Shown one piece after another: positions 1 through 7,796 of a stretch of DNA of 64,000 nt. The stretch is from Spirochaetaceae bacterium (GTDB lineage: Bacteria > Spirochaetota > Spirochaetia > Treponematales > Treponemataceae). Position 1 is the first letter of the stretch, and each line of letters opens with the position of its first letter. Made by a program: the position numbers and the translations under genes. The DNA lies in NCBI GenBank assembly GCA_017614995.1, contig JAGAAX010000003.1, forward strand, positions 1 through 64,000. The letters are read 5' to 3'. A model generated the notes under the pieces. The model saw only the letters and a program-made list of their open reading frames with translations, was not told where the DNA came from and ran no database searches.

Positions 1-56
1 CATAAAGCAAGGTCTACTGCCGGAATGTTCAGACATTTTTTTTACAGTATTGTTGC

Positions 57-119
57 TTTCATGCTAAACAGGAACCTGGATTACTATAAAAATTATTTTA
101 GAATCCGTTTAGCATGAAA
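57..119. repeat. Short inverted-repeat element at the end of a broken gene
   Basis: Perfect 13-bp inverted repeats (TTTCATGCTAAAC at 57-69 and its complement at 107-119) enclose about 37 bp of AT-rich DNA. The element lies ten bases beyond the premature stop of the acyltransferase reading frame. It may be a small non-autonomous palindromic insertion. No similar copy is seen elsewhere in the window. Confidence 0.6.
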
Positions 120-128
120 ACTCGAATT

Positions 129-617
129 TCAGGCTACATAGCAAATTAATAGAACATTTATATACCAGCTTGAACCCATGAATGGATACTGTTCACTATT
201 CCAACCGTACGATGTCATTGAAAAAGCTTTGAGAATATTTGAAATACTAATTCGCTGTGCGGGATAAAATAAATATCTTCCCTGACATAAAATATAATTA
301 GCAGAAGTAACAAAAATAGCCAAAAATTCTGAACATAAGTAAGGTACGTATATACTTTTTAATCTTCTGCCAATAAATTGAGGAAAACTCAAATTATCAA
401 TGATGTTTCTGTAAGTATGTTCCATTAAAAAGCCGCTCAGGATAAAAAAGAATTCTACACCGAGCCAGCCATAAATGTAAATAAATTCAGAAAGCTTAGG
501 ACAATTGTTGATATTGCATCCACCTTCGTTACCCCAGTAATGATATAAAATAATCCATAACGCAAAAAATATTTTCAGTCCGTCAAGTTCATCAAAGCGC
601 TTTTTAGCTTCTTCCAT
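129..617 (-). pseudogene. Truncated acyltransferase family 3 membrane protein
   Basis: The 162-residue product resembles the N-terminal part of acyltransferase-3 (OafA/YrhL-like) integral membrane proteins, which O-acylate cell-surface sugars. Residues 10-28 hold the LDGLKIFFALWIILYHYWG helix with the family histidine near position 26, and residues 50-65 hold the GWLGVEFFFILSGFLM segment. Family members are usually over 330 residues with about ten membrane helices; this frame stops just after SSWYINVLLICYVA. The stop is followed at once by a palindromic element, so the gene is probably a remnant, or frameshifted with the rest outside the window. The start is ATG at 617 and the gene faces away from an XRE regulator. 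Confidence 0.7.
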
Positions 618-634
618 AAAAACCTCAAAAACAG

Positions 635-712
635 TGTAATTACAAATGAATAAGTATGTAATAGCATAGCATATTATATGTAATTACATGTAAATTCAAG
701 TTTCAATTACAT
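635..712. promoter_or_regulatory. Repeated palindromic operator TGTAATTACA
   Basis: The divergent intergenic space has two perfect TGTAATTACA palindromes at 635-644 and 679-688, exactly 44 bp apart, plus half-sites near 656-661 and 704-711. The spacing is close to four helical turns. The likely ligand is the adjacent XRE regulator at 734-1084, controlling itself and the acyltransferase. This is inferred from position. Confidence 0.55.
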
Positions 713-733
713 ATTTTGATTACCCTTTATGTT

Positions 734-1084
734 ATGGAAGATTTGGCAAAAGATTTTAAGCAGAGATTGTCTGATGAACTGAGTTACAGAGGTTTCGGTG
801 TAAAAGAATTTGCCGCAAAAGTCGGCATAAGCGTAAGTACATTGAATATGTACCTTTACCGTAATTCCATACCGGCTGCTGATGTTGCTGTAAGAATGGC
901 AAAAGTTTTAAATGTTACGACAGAATATCTGGTTACAGGTGAAGAAACTAAAACGGCAAGAGCTTCAACAGATTTACAAGCCATGCAGAAGCGAGAACTT
1001 TATTATTTGGTAGAAACATTTCGAGAAAAGCAGTTAGATTCTTTTTTAAAGATTGCCCGTGCTTACAAAGAAGCTACAGAATAA
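734..1084 (+). CDS. XRE-family helix-turn-helix regulator
   Basis: This 116-residue protein carries one lambda-repressor-like HTH domain at about residues 8-68: L..ELSYRGFGVKEFAAKVGISVSTLNMYLYR, followed by AVRMAKVLNVTTEYLVTG, the usual fifth helix. The remaining C-terminal part is short, helical and charged, and is not a recognised sensor domain. A TTG-initiated form would begin at 716; ATG 734 (MEDLAKDF) fits the family N-terminus better. It is a distant paralogue of the XRE protein at 7278-7589. Palindromic sites directly upstream suggest autoregulation. Confidence 0.8.
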   Translation: MEDLAKDFKQRLSDELSYRGFGVKEFAAKVGISVSTLNMYLYRNSIPAADVAVRMAKVLNVTTEYLVTGEETKTARASTDLQAMQKRELYYLVETFREKQLDSFLKIARAYKEATE

Positions 1085-1100
1085 ATAAAAAAAGCCTTTT
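1085..1100 (-). terminator. SRP RNA terminator arm
   Basis: On the minus strand, AAAAGGCTT at 1092-1100 pairs with AAGCCTTTT at 1211-1219 across the whole SRP RNA and is followed by seven Ts. The terminator stem is thus continuous with the RNA hairpin itself. Confidence 0.6.
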
Positions 1101-1210
1101 CTGAAGAGCTCAGGTACACTACGGCACAAGTGCCATCTTCCTGCCGCTGCTTCCTTCCGGATCTGACGGGGTTCAGAAGCGGTACCTTGCATAGGACCTG
1201 AACTCATCAC
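1101..1210 (-). ncRNA. ffs: Small SRP RNA (4.5S type)
   Basis: Read on the minus strand the segment contains the SRP RNA signature GTCAGATCCGGAAGGAAGCA with the GGAA tetraloop and the asymmetric internal loop that binds Ffh. The flanks GAGTTCAGGT and ACCTGAGCTC pair to close the long hairpin. It is the short bacterial form with no Alu domain. It acts with Ffh in co-translational targeting to the inner membrane. Outer arms at 1092-1100 and 1211-1219 extend the pairing and are followed by a T run, giving a factor-independent terminator. Confidence 0.93.
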
Positions 1211-1269
1211 AAAAGGCTTATAATTTCAAGCATGAAATAATGAAATAGACTTTAGATGGGATTAGTAAA

Positions 1270-1343
1270 TGAGACTGAGAGGAGTCGAACCTCCGACCTT
1301 CAGATCCGCAATCTGACGCTCTATCCAACTGAGCTACAATCTC
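1270..1343 (-). tRNA. tRNA-Arg, anticodon GCG
   Basis: A complete cloverleaf folds on the minus strand: acceptor GAGATTG with CAGTCTC, D stem GCTC/GAGC, anticodon stem TCAGA/TCTGA with loop TTGCGGA, and T loop TTCGACT. The anticodon GCG reads CGC and CGU. A20 and C35, the arginine identity bases, are present. The discriminator is A and CCA is not encoded. Most bacteria use ACG (inosine) here, so G34 is noteworthy. Confidence 0.92.
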
Positions 1344-1395
1344 AAAAGTATTACACTGTACGATGTGAAACCTTGAAACAAGATGTAATTCTGCT

Positions 1396-1483
1396 CGGAG
1401 CAGGGGGGATTCGAACCCCCGATATCCTTGTGGGATATAACTCCTTAGCAGGGAGCCACCTTCGGCCTCTCGGTCACCACTCC
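1396..1483 (-). tRNA. tRNA-Ser, anticodon GCT
   Basis: An 88-nt class II tRNA with a long variable arm on the minus strand. The acceptor begins GGAGTGG, the anticodon loop is CTGCTAA giving GCT (AGC/AGU codons), the T loop is TTCGAAT and the discriminator is G, as usual for serine. Confidence 0.93.
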
Positions 1484-1520
1484 AAATTCTGCCAAATGGC
1501 AAAAATGCCGTACTTATATT

Positions 1521-1605
1521 CGGAGCAGGGGGGATTCGAACCCCCGGATCCGTGAAGATCAACGGTTTTCAAGACCGCCGCTTTCGACCGCTCAGCCACC
1601 GCTCC
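1521..1605 (-). tRNA. tRNA-Ser, anticodon TGA
   Basis: A class II tRNA on the minus strand with acceptor GGAGCGG, anticodon loop CTTGAAA giving TGA (UCA family), a long variable arm, T loop TTCGAAT and discriminator G. It lies 37 bp from the GCT serine tRNA in the same orientation, so the two are probably co-transcribed. Confidence 0.93.
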
Positions 1606-1688
1606 ATAAGGACGATGACTATAATATGTAACTTTTAAACTTATGTCAAGTAGTTTTTCCATTATTATGAAAAAACTGCCTGCTGCGC

Positions 1689-3425
1689 TTAGCGTTTCGG
1701 TTTTGTGCGGCTCAACAGGTTGAATACGTCTTTGCGCTCAGGCACAGAGAAAATCGGTTCGCCTGTAGCTTCGTCGCTTCTGTAAGGCAGGTGAAGCTCT
1801 GTCTCGTAGGCAAAGCTCTTCGGGTTGTTCATCCACCAGTCCAAAACAGAGAAAACTTCGGAAATTGCTTTTACAAGCGAGGCGTTGGTTGTGCCCAAAG
1901 GCGAAGTTGTCTCTAAAATAGAAGTAAGCCTTGAAGACGAGATGTTTTCTATAGTAAAAGAGAATTTCTTCCATGGGTTTTCTATGCCGGCAACAAGTCC
2001 GCCCTGACTTCCGCTGTTGACCTTAATAGATTCATTGATATTGTCAGAAAGCCAGTCAAAATAATGGGCAAGCCGCGAAACCTTTTTGAAAACAGGCATA
2101 CTGCCGTAAGCAGTCTCGTTTGAGATGTAGCTTAAGTCAAATTTAAGGTGCGGAAAGAATTCGCTCTTTTGAAGCCACATAATCGAAGACAAAGTTTTTA
2201 TGGCATAAGGCGAAGTCTTGTAGTCGCTCTGGCTGTAAATGCGGTTCACATAGTCAAGCAGAGATGCGGCATATTCTTTTTCAAAGACGTTCATGCGCGA
2301 AAGGTACCAGTCGCTAAGAGTGCGCTCAATTTCTTCGGCTTTCATCTGAACAGGACAAGACGAATTTGTTGCAAGAAAGTCTATTGAGTGGCAGCCTGAC
2401 AGCAAATCTTCGATTATGCGCATCAAGATAACCGCAACCTGAAGCGGATTTTCGTTAGAGAGAACGTTGAAACCTTCTGTAAACGAGAACAAAGGCTGAT
2501 AATATGGGTACATATCAGGCTTTTCGTTTAGACGGAGCCAACCTGCTTCCGGGAACATTGCGTCAAGCAAAGTTAAACCGCTGTTTATAGACATATTTGC
2601 CTGTTTTACAGTCTCTGCGTAAGCAGAAAGCTTTGTTGCAGGAACTGCATCTGGCGTGTTAAGGTCAACAGTCTTAAACTCACCGGGAAGAATAATGTCC
2701 TCTTTTGCGAGTTTTAAAAATGCCATAAGGCGCGTAATGTTTGTGTCTAAAAATTCCTGCATACCTACGCAATAAGAAGAACAGATACGCATTAAAAGCG
2801 GATAAATGCCGGTTGAAACCGCCCGGACAATGTAGTTCCATTCAGACTTTGCTTCTTCTACAGTGCCATGCAACTGCGTAAGGTTTGCGTTTGTCTTGTC
2901 GTGAATTTCTGTAAAAGTTTTTTCAAGTATCTCGTTAAAATTGCTCTCGCCGAGAAAGAGCATCTGAAGAAGCGGCTTGTAAATCATATAGACAAATGGA
3001 ATCATCTTCTCGACAGTCATGTTTTTGGCGTTCATCTGAAGATTGTCCAGTTCGTCGTTCAATGCGGCAACTTTCCATGAGGCTGCGGCATTCAACATGC
3101 GGAGCTGAATATTCGGTGCGCGGCCGATTTTGTGCTGATAAGCGGCTGGCATTGCAGAGATAAATCTTTTGATTGCGGCTGTAAATTTCTGAATATGCAT
3201 GAAATAGTCGTTAAGCGTGTTTAAAATGAATAATTCGCTTACTTTATCAGCGTCCTCTACAGTTTTTTGTGCAAAAAGTTTGGCGTGGCGTGTAATGCCT
3301 GTAGAAGCAAAAAGCTTGTCAAAATTGTTTCTTTCCGCATTGTCGATTGCCGGCAGAACTTTTGGAAGCTGTTCAAGTTCCCAGAAAAGTGCAGAATCGT
3401 TTTGCTGTGCTGAATTATCAGTCAT
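1689..3425 (-). CDS. Uncharacterised 578-residue protein
   Basis: I do not recognise a family. The protein starts MTDNSAQQNDSALFWELEQLPKVLPA, has no signal peptide or clear membrane helix, and appears mostly alpha-helical with scattered aromatic residues, which suggests a soluble cytoplasmic protein. Its length and composition resemble another unassigned large cytoplasmic protein at 14280-15950, but I see no convincing alignment between them. It follows the DUF2804 protein on the same strand with a 40-bp gap, so they may share a transcript. Confidence 0.75.
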   Translation of the reverse strand: MTDNSAQQNDSALFWELEQLPKVLPAIDNAERNNFDKLFASTGITRHAKLFAQKTVEDADKVSELFILNTLNDYFMHIQKFTAAIKRFISAMPAAYQHKIGRAPNIQLRMLNAAASWKVAALNDELDNLQMNAKNMTVEKMIPFVYMIYKPLLQMLFLGESNFNEILEKTFTEIHDKTNANLTQLHGTVEEAKSEWNYIVRAVSTGIYPLLMRICSSYCVGMQEFLDTNITRLMAFLKLAKEDIILPGEFKTVDLNTPDAVPATKLSAYAETVKQANMSINSGLTLLDAMFPEAGWLRLNEKPDMYPYYQPLFSFTEGFNVLSNENPLQVAVILMRIIEDLLSGCHSIDFLATNSSCPVQMKAEEIERTLSDWYLSRMNVFEKEYAASLLDYVNRIYSQSDYKTSPYAIKTLSSIMWLQKSEFFPHLKFDLSYISNETAYGSMPVFKKVSRLAHYFDWLSDNINESIKVNSGSQGGLVAGIENPWKKFSFTIENISSSRLTSILETTSPLGTTNASLVKAISEVFSVLDWWMNNPKSFAYETELHLPYRSDEATGEPIFSVPERKDVFNLLSRTKPKR

Positions 3426-3465
3426 AATTTCCTCTTTTTTTCCGTCTTGCTGTTAGTCAGTAATA

Positions 3466-4524
3466 TTAGTATCGGAGCTGTATTTTTTTTCCTATACCGG
3501 AGAAGTCTTTAAGTGAAATAGATTCACCTTTGTTTGTAAGAAGCGTTCCTTCAAAGTTGCCGTAAAGCGTGTGGTAATTAGCGTGAAGAATAAGCAGGCT
3601 CAAAGTGCGGTGCGAATCTGATTCAGGATAAAAGATTAAATCGACCATGCTCTCTGTGTCCTGAATAACCCATGGACCTAAGATTCCTTTTGGGCGCGTA
3701 ATCTTCACCGGCGGAAGCAGCGTGGCTTCGCCGTCAACAAACAGAACATTCTCGTTGTAATGGTACGTGTCGTTTCCGTCTAAATTTGAGCTGCAAATTT
3801 TAAACGAGATTTTTTTGCCTTCAAAAATGCCAAGCCCATAAAGAGCATTTGCCTTTGTGCGGAGCGGATAATACGCGCGCCTCAACTCAAGCGTCATCAG
3901 GCCTTTTGTTGTGTATGTGCCCTGCTGTGTGCCTGTAAACACAATAGTGCCGGTCAAAGAGCCTGTCTTTAAGGCGCTTGCCGCGCATCTGCGGTTTATC
4001 TGGGCTGGTGTTACAGAGGCAATTTCTGCAAAGTCTTTTTGACTTCCGTCAACATCAAAGGCGGCTGCAATAGACGGTCTTGTACCGTCGCCTTTTAAGC
4101 TTATAAAAACTGAAATGCGCTTTGCTGTGCTGCTCCAGTTTATTCTTATATAGCGTCTTTTGCTGAACGAAATGCAGACAGACTGCTCTATAGAATTTGG
4201 TACAAGGCGTTTATGCAGACATAAAACGCGCCTGTACGGAAATTTCTTTCCAGTTTTTCTGTCCCAGATAATTGTTTCTACAAGGGCAAAAATTGTTGAG
4301 TCAAAAATATCGATTATGCCTGCGTATTCTTCTGTGACAAACGGACAGAACAGGTGCGCGCGTATCCGCAAATTTGTAATCCAATGCGGAATCGGCAGAT
4401 CGCCGAATGGTCTTGCAATATTGCGGATGTCAAGCTGCTTGAACGGCACTTTAAAAGTTCCAAAAATCGGCGCGCCGTTCTGTATTATTTTATCTGGTGT
4501 TTCAGAGAATAATCTTGTATACAC
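3466..4524 (-). CDS. DUF2804-like protein
   Basis: This 352-residue protein resembles the DUF2804 family: an N-terminal part containing a GTFKVPF motif, and a C-terminal beta-rich half ending NYHTLYGNFEGTLLTNKG, close to the family's typical glycine-rich end. The biochemical function of the family is unknown. There is no signal peptide or membrane segment. It lies between a GH5 glycanase (60 bp upstream) and a large unknown protein, all leftward, so a shared transcript is possible. The family assignment is from memory of the pattern. Confidence 0.6.
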   Translation of the reverse strand: MYTRLFSETPDKIIQNGAPIFGTFKVPFKQLDIRNIARPFGDLPIPHWITNLRIRAHLFCPFVTEEYAGIIDIFDSTIFALVETIIWDRKTGKKFPYRRVLCLHKRLVPNSIEQSVCISFSKRRYIRINWSSTAKRISVFISLKGDGTRPSIAAAFDVDGSQKDFAEIASVTPAQINRRCAASALKTGSLTGTIVFTGTQQGTYTTKGLMTLELRRAYYPLRTKANALYGLGIFEGKKISFKICSSNLDGNDTYHYNENVLFVDGEATLLPPVKITRPKGILGPWVIQDTESMVDLIFYPESDSHRTLSLLILHANYHTLYGNFEGTLLTNKGESISLKDFSGIGKKIQLRY

Positions 4525-4584
4525 AATAAACTCTATTTTGTGGAGTTTGATTAGTATAAACTATAAAGACTGTCTAAACAAGTG

Positions 4585-5625
4585 TTACAGATACTTGAGC
4601 AGTTCCTCTCTTGCACCGTCAAGGCGTTTGTCGCAAAGCCCAAAGTCCATCTCTTTGTAGTTCCATGCGGCGCGCCCTATTCCATGTTTGTTGAATGATG
4701 TTGAAATGAGTCTGTACCATTCAATTGTGTCTGGAATATTCACCCTGTCTATTACGCCGTATTCGCCACAATAAAGCCGCACGTTTCTAGAATCTGCAAC
4801 TTTAACTGCTTCGGCAAAGATTGTCTCAAAATATGCTTCGTCAACTGTTGCGTCAGGCGAAAAGCTGTCAAAAGAAGTGCCCGGCTGTCCGCATTTTTCT
4901 TCTGTCATTTTGATGTAGTCTGAAAATTTCGACTTTATCGGAAAGCGGAAGTCTGCGTTCATTTTCTTAATCCATGTTGCGCCCTGGTGCGTAAAAACAA
5001 GCGGGTCATAGCAGTGGAAGTTATAGACAATGTTCTCGTCATAAGGCGGGTCTAAGTCTTTTACAGAAGCAAGCGAGTTGTTCCAGTAGCTTCCGATAAG
5101 AATTTTGGTCGTCGGTGCAAATTTGCGTATGCGCTCAATGCATGTTTTCGCGATAGCGTTCCATTTTTTGCAGTAAGATTTGTCTGTTACTTCGTTCAAA
5201 ATCTCAAAGCAGATTTCGTTTTTTGTTCCGTCAAAAATATGTGCAAAACGCGAGGCAAAATTGTCCCAGAGTTTGTAGAAGCGGTCTTGAAGCTGCGGAT
5301 TCTCAAAGAAGCCGCTTTCATTGTGCCCTACATCAAATGAATAACCAGCCGTTTTGTGAAGGTCAAGAATCATGTTCAGGTTATATTTTTTGCACCATTT
5401 TGCCGCGGTTTCAATGCGCTTGTAGCCGGCTTCAATCGGTGTGCCGTCGCTTGTTTCAACAAGATTGTAATCAACCGGCAGCCTGATGTGGTCTAAGCCC
5501 CAGCCGCTTATTTTCTTAATGTCATCTTCTGTAATAAAAGTGTCGTAGCGCAATTGTGTGTGGTCACACTGCGAAAACCATCCGCCGAGGTTTACCCCGT
5601 GCATAAATCCGTCAAATCTTTTCAT
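4585..5625 (-). CDS. Cytoplasmic glycoside hydrolase family 5 enzyme
   Basis: This 346-residue single-domain GH5 (beta/alpha)8 enzyme hydrolyses beta-linked glycans such as glucan, xyloglucan or mannan oligosaccharides. Visible motifs are GVNLGGWF at the start, HIRLPVDY (about 46-53), the acid/base Glu145 in EILNEV, NFHCYDPLVFTHQG (about 202-215) and the nucleophile Glu288 in YCGEYGV. No signal peptide is present, which implies intracellular action on imported oligosaccharides. The THQGATW segment is shared with the secreted GH5 at 7797-9518, so the two are paralogues. Exact substrate is not decidable. Confidence 0.88.
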   Translation of the reverse strand: MKRFDGFMHGVNLGGWFSQCDHTQLRYDTFITEDDIKKISGWGLDHIRLPVDYNLVETSDGTPIEAGYKRIETAAKWCKKYNLNMILDLHKTAGYSFDVGHNESGFFENPQLQDRFYKLWDNFASRFAHIFDGTKNEICFEILNEVTDKSYCKKWNAIAKTCIERIRKFAPTTKILIGSYWNNSLASVKDLDPPYDENIVYNFHCYDPLVFTHQGATWIKKMNADFRFPIKSKFSDYIKMTEEKCGQPGTSFDSFSPDATVDEAYFETIFAEAVKVADSRNVRLYCGEYGVIDRVNIPDTIEWYRLISTSFNKHGIGRAAWNYKEMDFGLCDKRLDGAREELLKYL

Positions 5626-5759
5626 GCTTATATTATGGGCTGAAATCCGGGATTTTTCAATTTGTTCAGTGCTATGTTTGCGTATTTTCTTGCGGAAATT
5701 GAATTCTGGGATTAAACTTTTATGAGAATTTCTTAAATTTTTTAGCTCCGGAGGTTTTT

Positions 5760-7172
5760 ATGGCAATCAGTTTTTATTCTTTAGGTGCAGCAGAAGAAGT
5801 TACAGGCTCTAAACATGTTCTTGAGATTAACGGAAAGCCTCTCTTGATAGACTGCGGTGCGTTTCAGGGTACACGCGCTGAAGCAGACCGGAAAAACCGC
5901 GAATTTGATTTTGCAGCCGAAAAGCTTGAAACCGTTATTTTGACGCACGCCCACTATGACCATTGTGGTCTTTTGCCGGTGCTTACCAAAAAAGGCTTTA
6001 AGGGCAACATTTACGCCACTCCGGCAACACGCGACATTGCAAACCTTATAATGATGGATAGTGCCCACATTCAGGCACGCGATGCCGAATATCTGCGCAA
6101 ACAGGCTAAGAAAAAGGGCGAAAAATTCACATGGCAGCCGCTTTTTAATGAGGCTGATGTTGTAAAAGCCGCTGACCAGATGGTTTCTATTTCTTATAAC
6201 AGACCGATGTATATTGCGTCCGGCGTAAAACTTGAATTTTTTGACGCAGGGCACATTTTAGGCTCTTCTTTTGCACAGCTTGAAATTCAAGACGAAGGCA
6301 AAGAAGTGCGCGTGCTTTTTACCGGCGACTTAGGACGCAAAAGCAAGCCGATTATCCGCAATCCGTCTACCGACATAGAGCCGCCGGATTATATTGTGCT
6401 TGAAAGCACTTACGGCAACCGTCTGCACGAGCATGTAAGAGAAGCGCTCGATGAGCTTGCGGCTATCGTTCAGCGCATTGAGGACAAAAGGGGCAAGCTC
6501 ATTATTCCGTCTTTTGCAATTGAGCGCACCCAGGAATTGATTTATTACTTCCACCTGCTTGTAGATGACGGCAGAATTTCAGAAATTCCTATTTATGTTG
6601 ACTCGCCGATGGCTACAAACGCGACAAGTATTTTTCAGGTTCATCCTGAATGTTATGACGAATCGATTCATCAGGCGTTTCTTGATCACCACAAGAACCC
6701 GTTCGGTTTTAATGCGCTTTCTTTTGTTACAAGTGTAGATGAGTCAAAGGCTCTGAACAAAGAAAAAGGCCCGATGATTATCATAAGCGCGGACGGCATG
6801 TGCGAATTTGGACGCGTTGTTCATCATCTTGCAAACAATATTTCTAACCCGAATAATACGGTTCTGCTTGTCGGCTATATGGCGCAGAATACTCTCGGCC
6901 GCCGTCTTATGAACCGCGAGCCTGAAGTAAAGATTATGGGTGACTGGATGAAAGTAAAAGCTTCTATTGAAAACATAAATGCTTTTTCTGCCCATGCTGA
7001 CTACGAGGAAACGCTTGAATGGCTTAAGGCTATAGACACTTCACGTCTTAAAAAGATTTTCCTTGTGCATGGCGAACCAGATTCCCAGGCTTTTTTGCAG
7101 AATTACCTCAAAGAGAACGGCTTCCCAGAAATCGAAATCGTAAAATACGGCGCCACCTACGATTTGAGCTAA
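5760..7172 (+). CDS. Metallo-beta-lactamase/beta-CASP ribonuclease
   Basis: This 470-residue protein has the two-domain architecture of beta-CASP nucleases. The metal-binding motif HAHYDHCG is at residues 63-70, followed by GHILGSS, FTGDLGR, and the beta-CASP motifs SFAIERTQE, HHLANN and FSAHADYEE, with the last histidine in VHGEP. The family includes RNA-processing endo- and exonucleases related to CPSF73. A strong ribosome site GGAGG precedes ATG 5760. It is probably monocistronic, since a strong terminator follows. Confidence 0.88.
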   Translation: MAISFYSLGAAEEVTGSKHVLEINGKPLLIDCGAFQGTRAEADRKNREFDFAAEKLETVILTHAHYDHCGLLPVLTKKGFKGNIYATPATRDIANLIMMDSAHIQARDAEYLRKQAKKKGEKFTWQPLFNEADVVKAADQMVSISYNRPMYIASGVKLEFFDAGHILGSSFAQLEIQDEGKEVRVLFTGDLGRKSKPIIRNPSTDIEPPDYIVLESTYGNRLHEHVREALDELAAIVQRIEDKRGKLIIPSFAIERTQELIYYFHLLVDDGRISEIPIYVDSPMATNATSIFQVHPECYDESIHQAFLDHHKNPFGFNALSFVTSVDESKALNKEKGPMIIISADGMCEFGRVVHHLANNISNPNNTVLLVGYMAQNTLGRRLMNREPEVKIMGDWMKVKASIENINAFSAHADYEETLEWLKAIDTSRLKKIFLVHGEPDSQAFLQNYLKENGFPEIEIVKYGATYDLS

Positions 7173-7198
7173 ACGGTTTGTAAAGTATTTTTAATGGC

Positions 7199-7247
7199 AA
7201 AAGCGCTTTCTGTTTTTCAAGATTGAAAATAGAAAGCGCTTTTTTTA
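7199..7247 (+). terminator. Intrinsic terminator after the beta-CASP nuclease
   Basis: AAAAGCGCTTTCTGTTTTTC pairs with its near-perfect complement across a 3-base loop to make an about 20-bp stem ending in a run of seven Ts. It can also serve leftward, but no gene ends there in that orientation except the XRE gene at 7278. Confidence 0.9.
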
Positions 7248-7277
7248 CTTTTGCTTTTATTCATCAAAATTAAAATT

Positions 7278-7589
7278 TTAGTTCAGTTTGCTTACAATAC
7301 GGTTTACAAAGTCATAATCCCTGTCTGAAAGAGATTCAAGTTTTTTGTTTAGTTCTTGTATGTTCCTTTTCTTTTTGGGTGTTTCAAAATCTTTTCCAAG
7401 TACAAGGGATTCTACAGAAACATTGAGAGCTTGTGCAATTTTTACAGCCAGTTCAGCCTGTGGCTGGCTTCCATTTTTTGTAAGATAGTGGTCAATTGTA
7501 TGTTTGCTTATACCTGTCCTGTCTGATAATTCCTTTACGGTTATATCCTGATAAGTCAATTCATCTTTTAAGTTTTCTCTAAATCCCAT
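7278..7589 (-). CDS. XRE-family helix-turn-helix regulator
   Basis: A 103-residue protein with an N-terminal HTH (residues about 6-66): LKDELTYQDITVKELSDRTG, ISKHTIDHYL, then AVKIAQALNVSVESLVLG, and a short basic/helical C-terminus. It is similar in layout to the regulator at 734-1084. No ribosome site precedes ATG 7589; a TATTCT -10-like box ends 6 nt before the start, which would give a leaderless mRNA. A direct repeat overlapping that box suggests autorepression. It is divergent from the secreted GH5 gene, its likely second target. Confidence 0.83.
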   Translation of the reverse strand: MGFRENLKDELTYQDITVKELSDRTGISKHTIDHYLTKNGSQPQAELAVKIAQALNVSVESLVLGKDFETPKKKRNIQELNKKLESLSDRDYDFVNRIVSKLN

Positions 7590-7598
7590 ATCTATAGA

Positions 7599-7702
7599 AT
7601 ATTGAGATATGGATAATTTTAATGTTTAACTATTCAAAATTCAATGATAAAATATGTTTTATATTGAGATATGAATATTTCAAAAACCATAACTCAATAA
7701 TA
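7599..7702. promoter_or_regulatory. Triple operator between XRE regulator and GH5 gene
   Basis: The 13-bp word ATATTGAGATATG occurs at 7599-7611 and 7661-7673 in direct orientation, and a close variant in inverted orientation lies at 7688-7702. The first copy overlaps the probable -10 box of the leftward XRE gene. Binding by that regulator is an inference. Confidence 0.5.
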
Positions 7703-7796
7703 CATGTTAGGTTGATGCAGCAATACGCTGCACTTGCTGTTAGTAAGGTAAATCTTCCAACATTTTTTCATAATGAATAAAATCTGGGAGGATTTT

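Noticed and set aside
143-617. Acyltransferase as a deliberate small protein
   Set aside because: The family needs about ten helices; only the first few are here, and a palindrome abuts the stop.
1218-1662. Open reading frames over the tRNA block
   Set aside because: They run across three complete tRNA cloverleafs and have no protein features.
4160-4660. Plus-strand 166-codon frame over DUF2804
   Set aside because: It is a shadow of two minus-strand genes, with no domain and no start signal.
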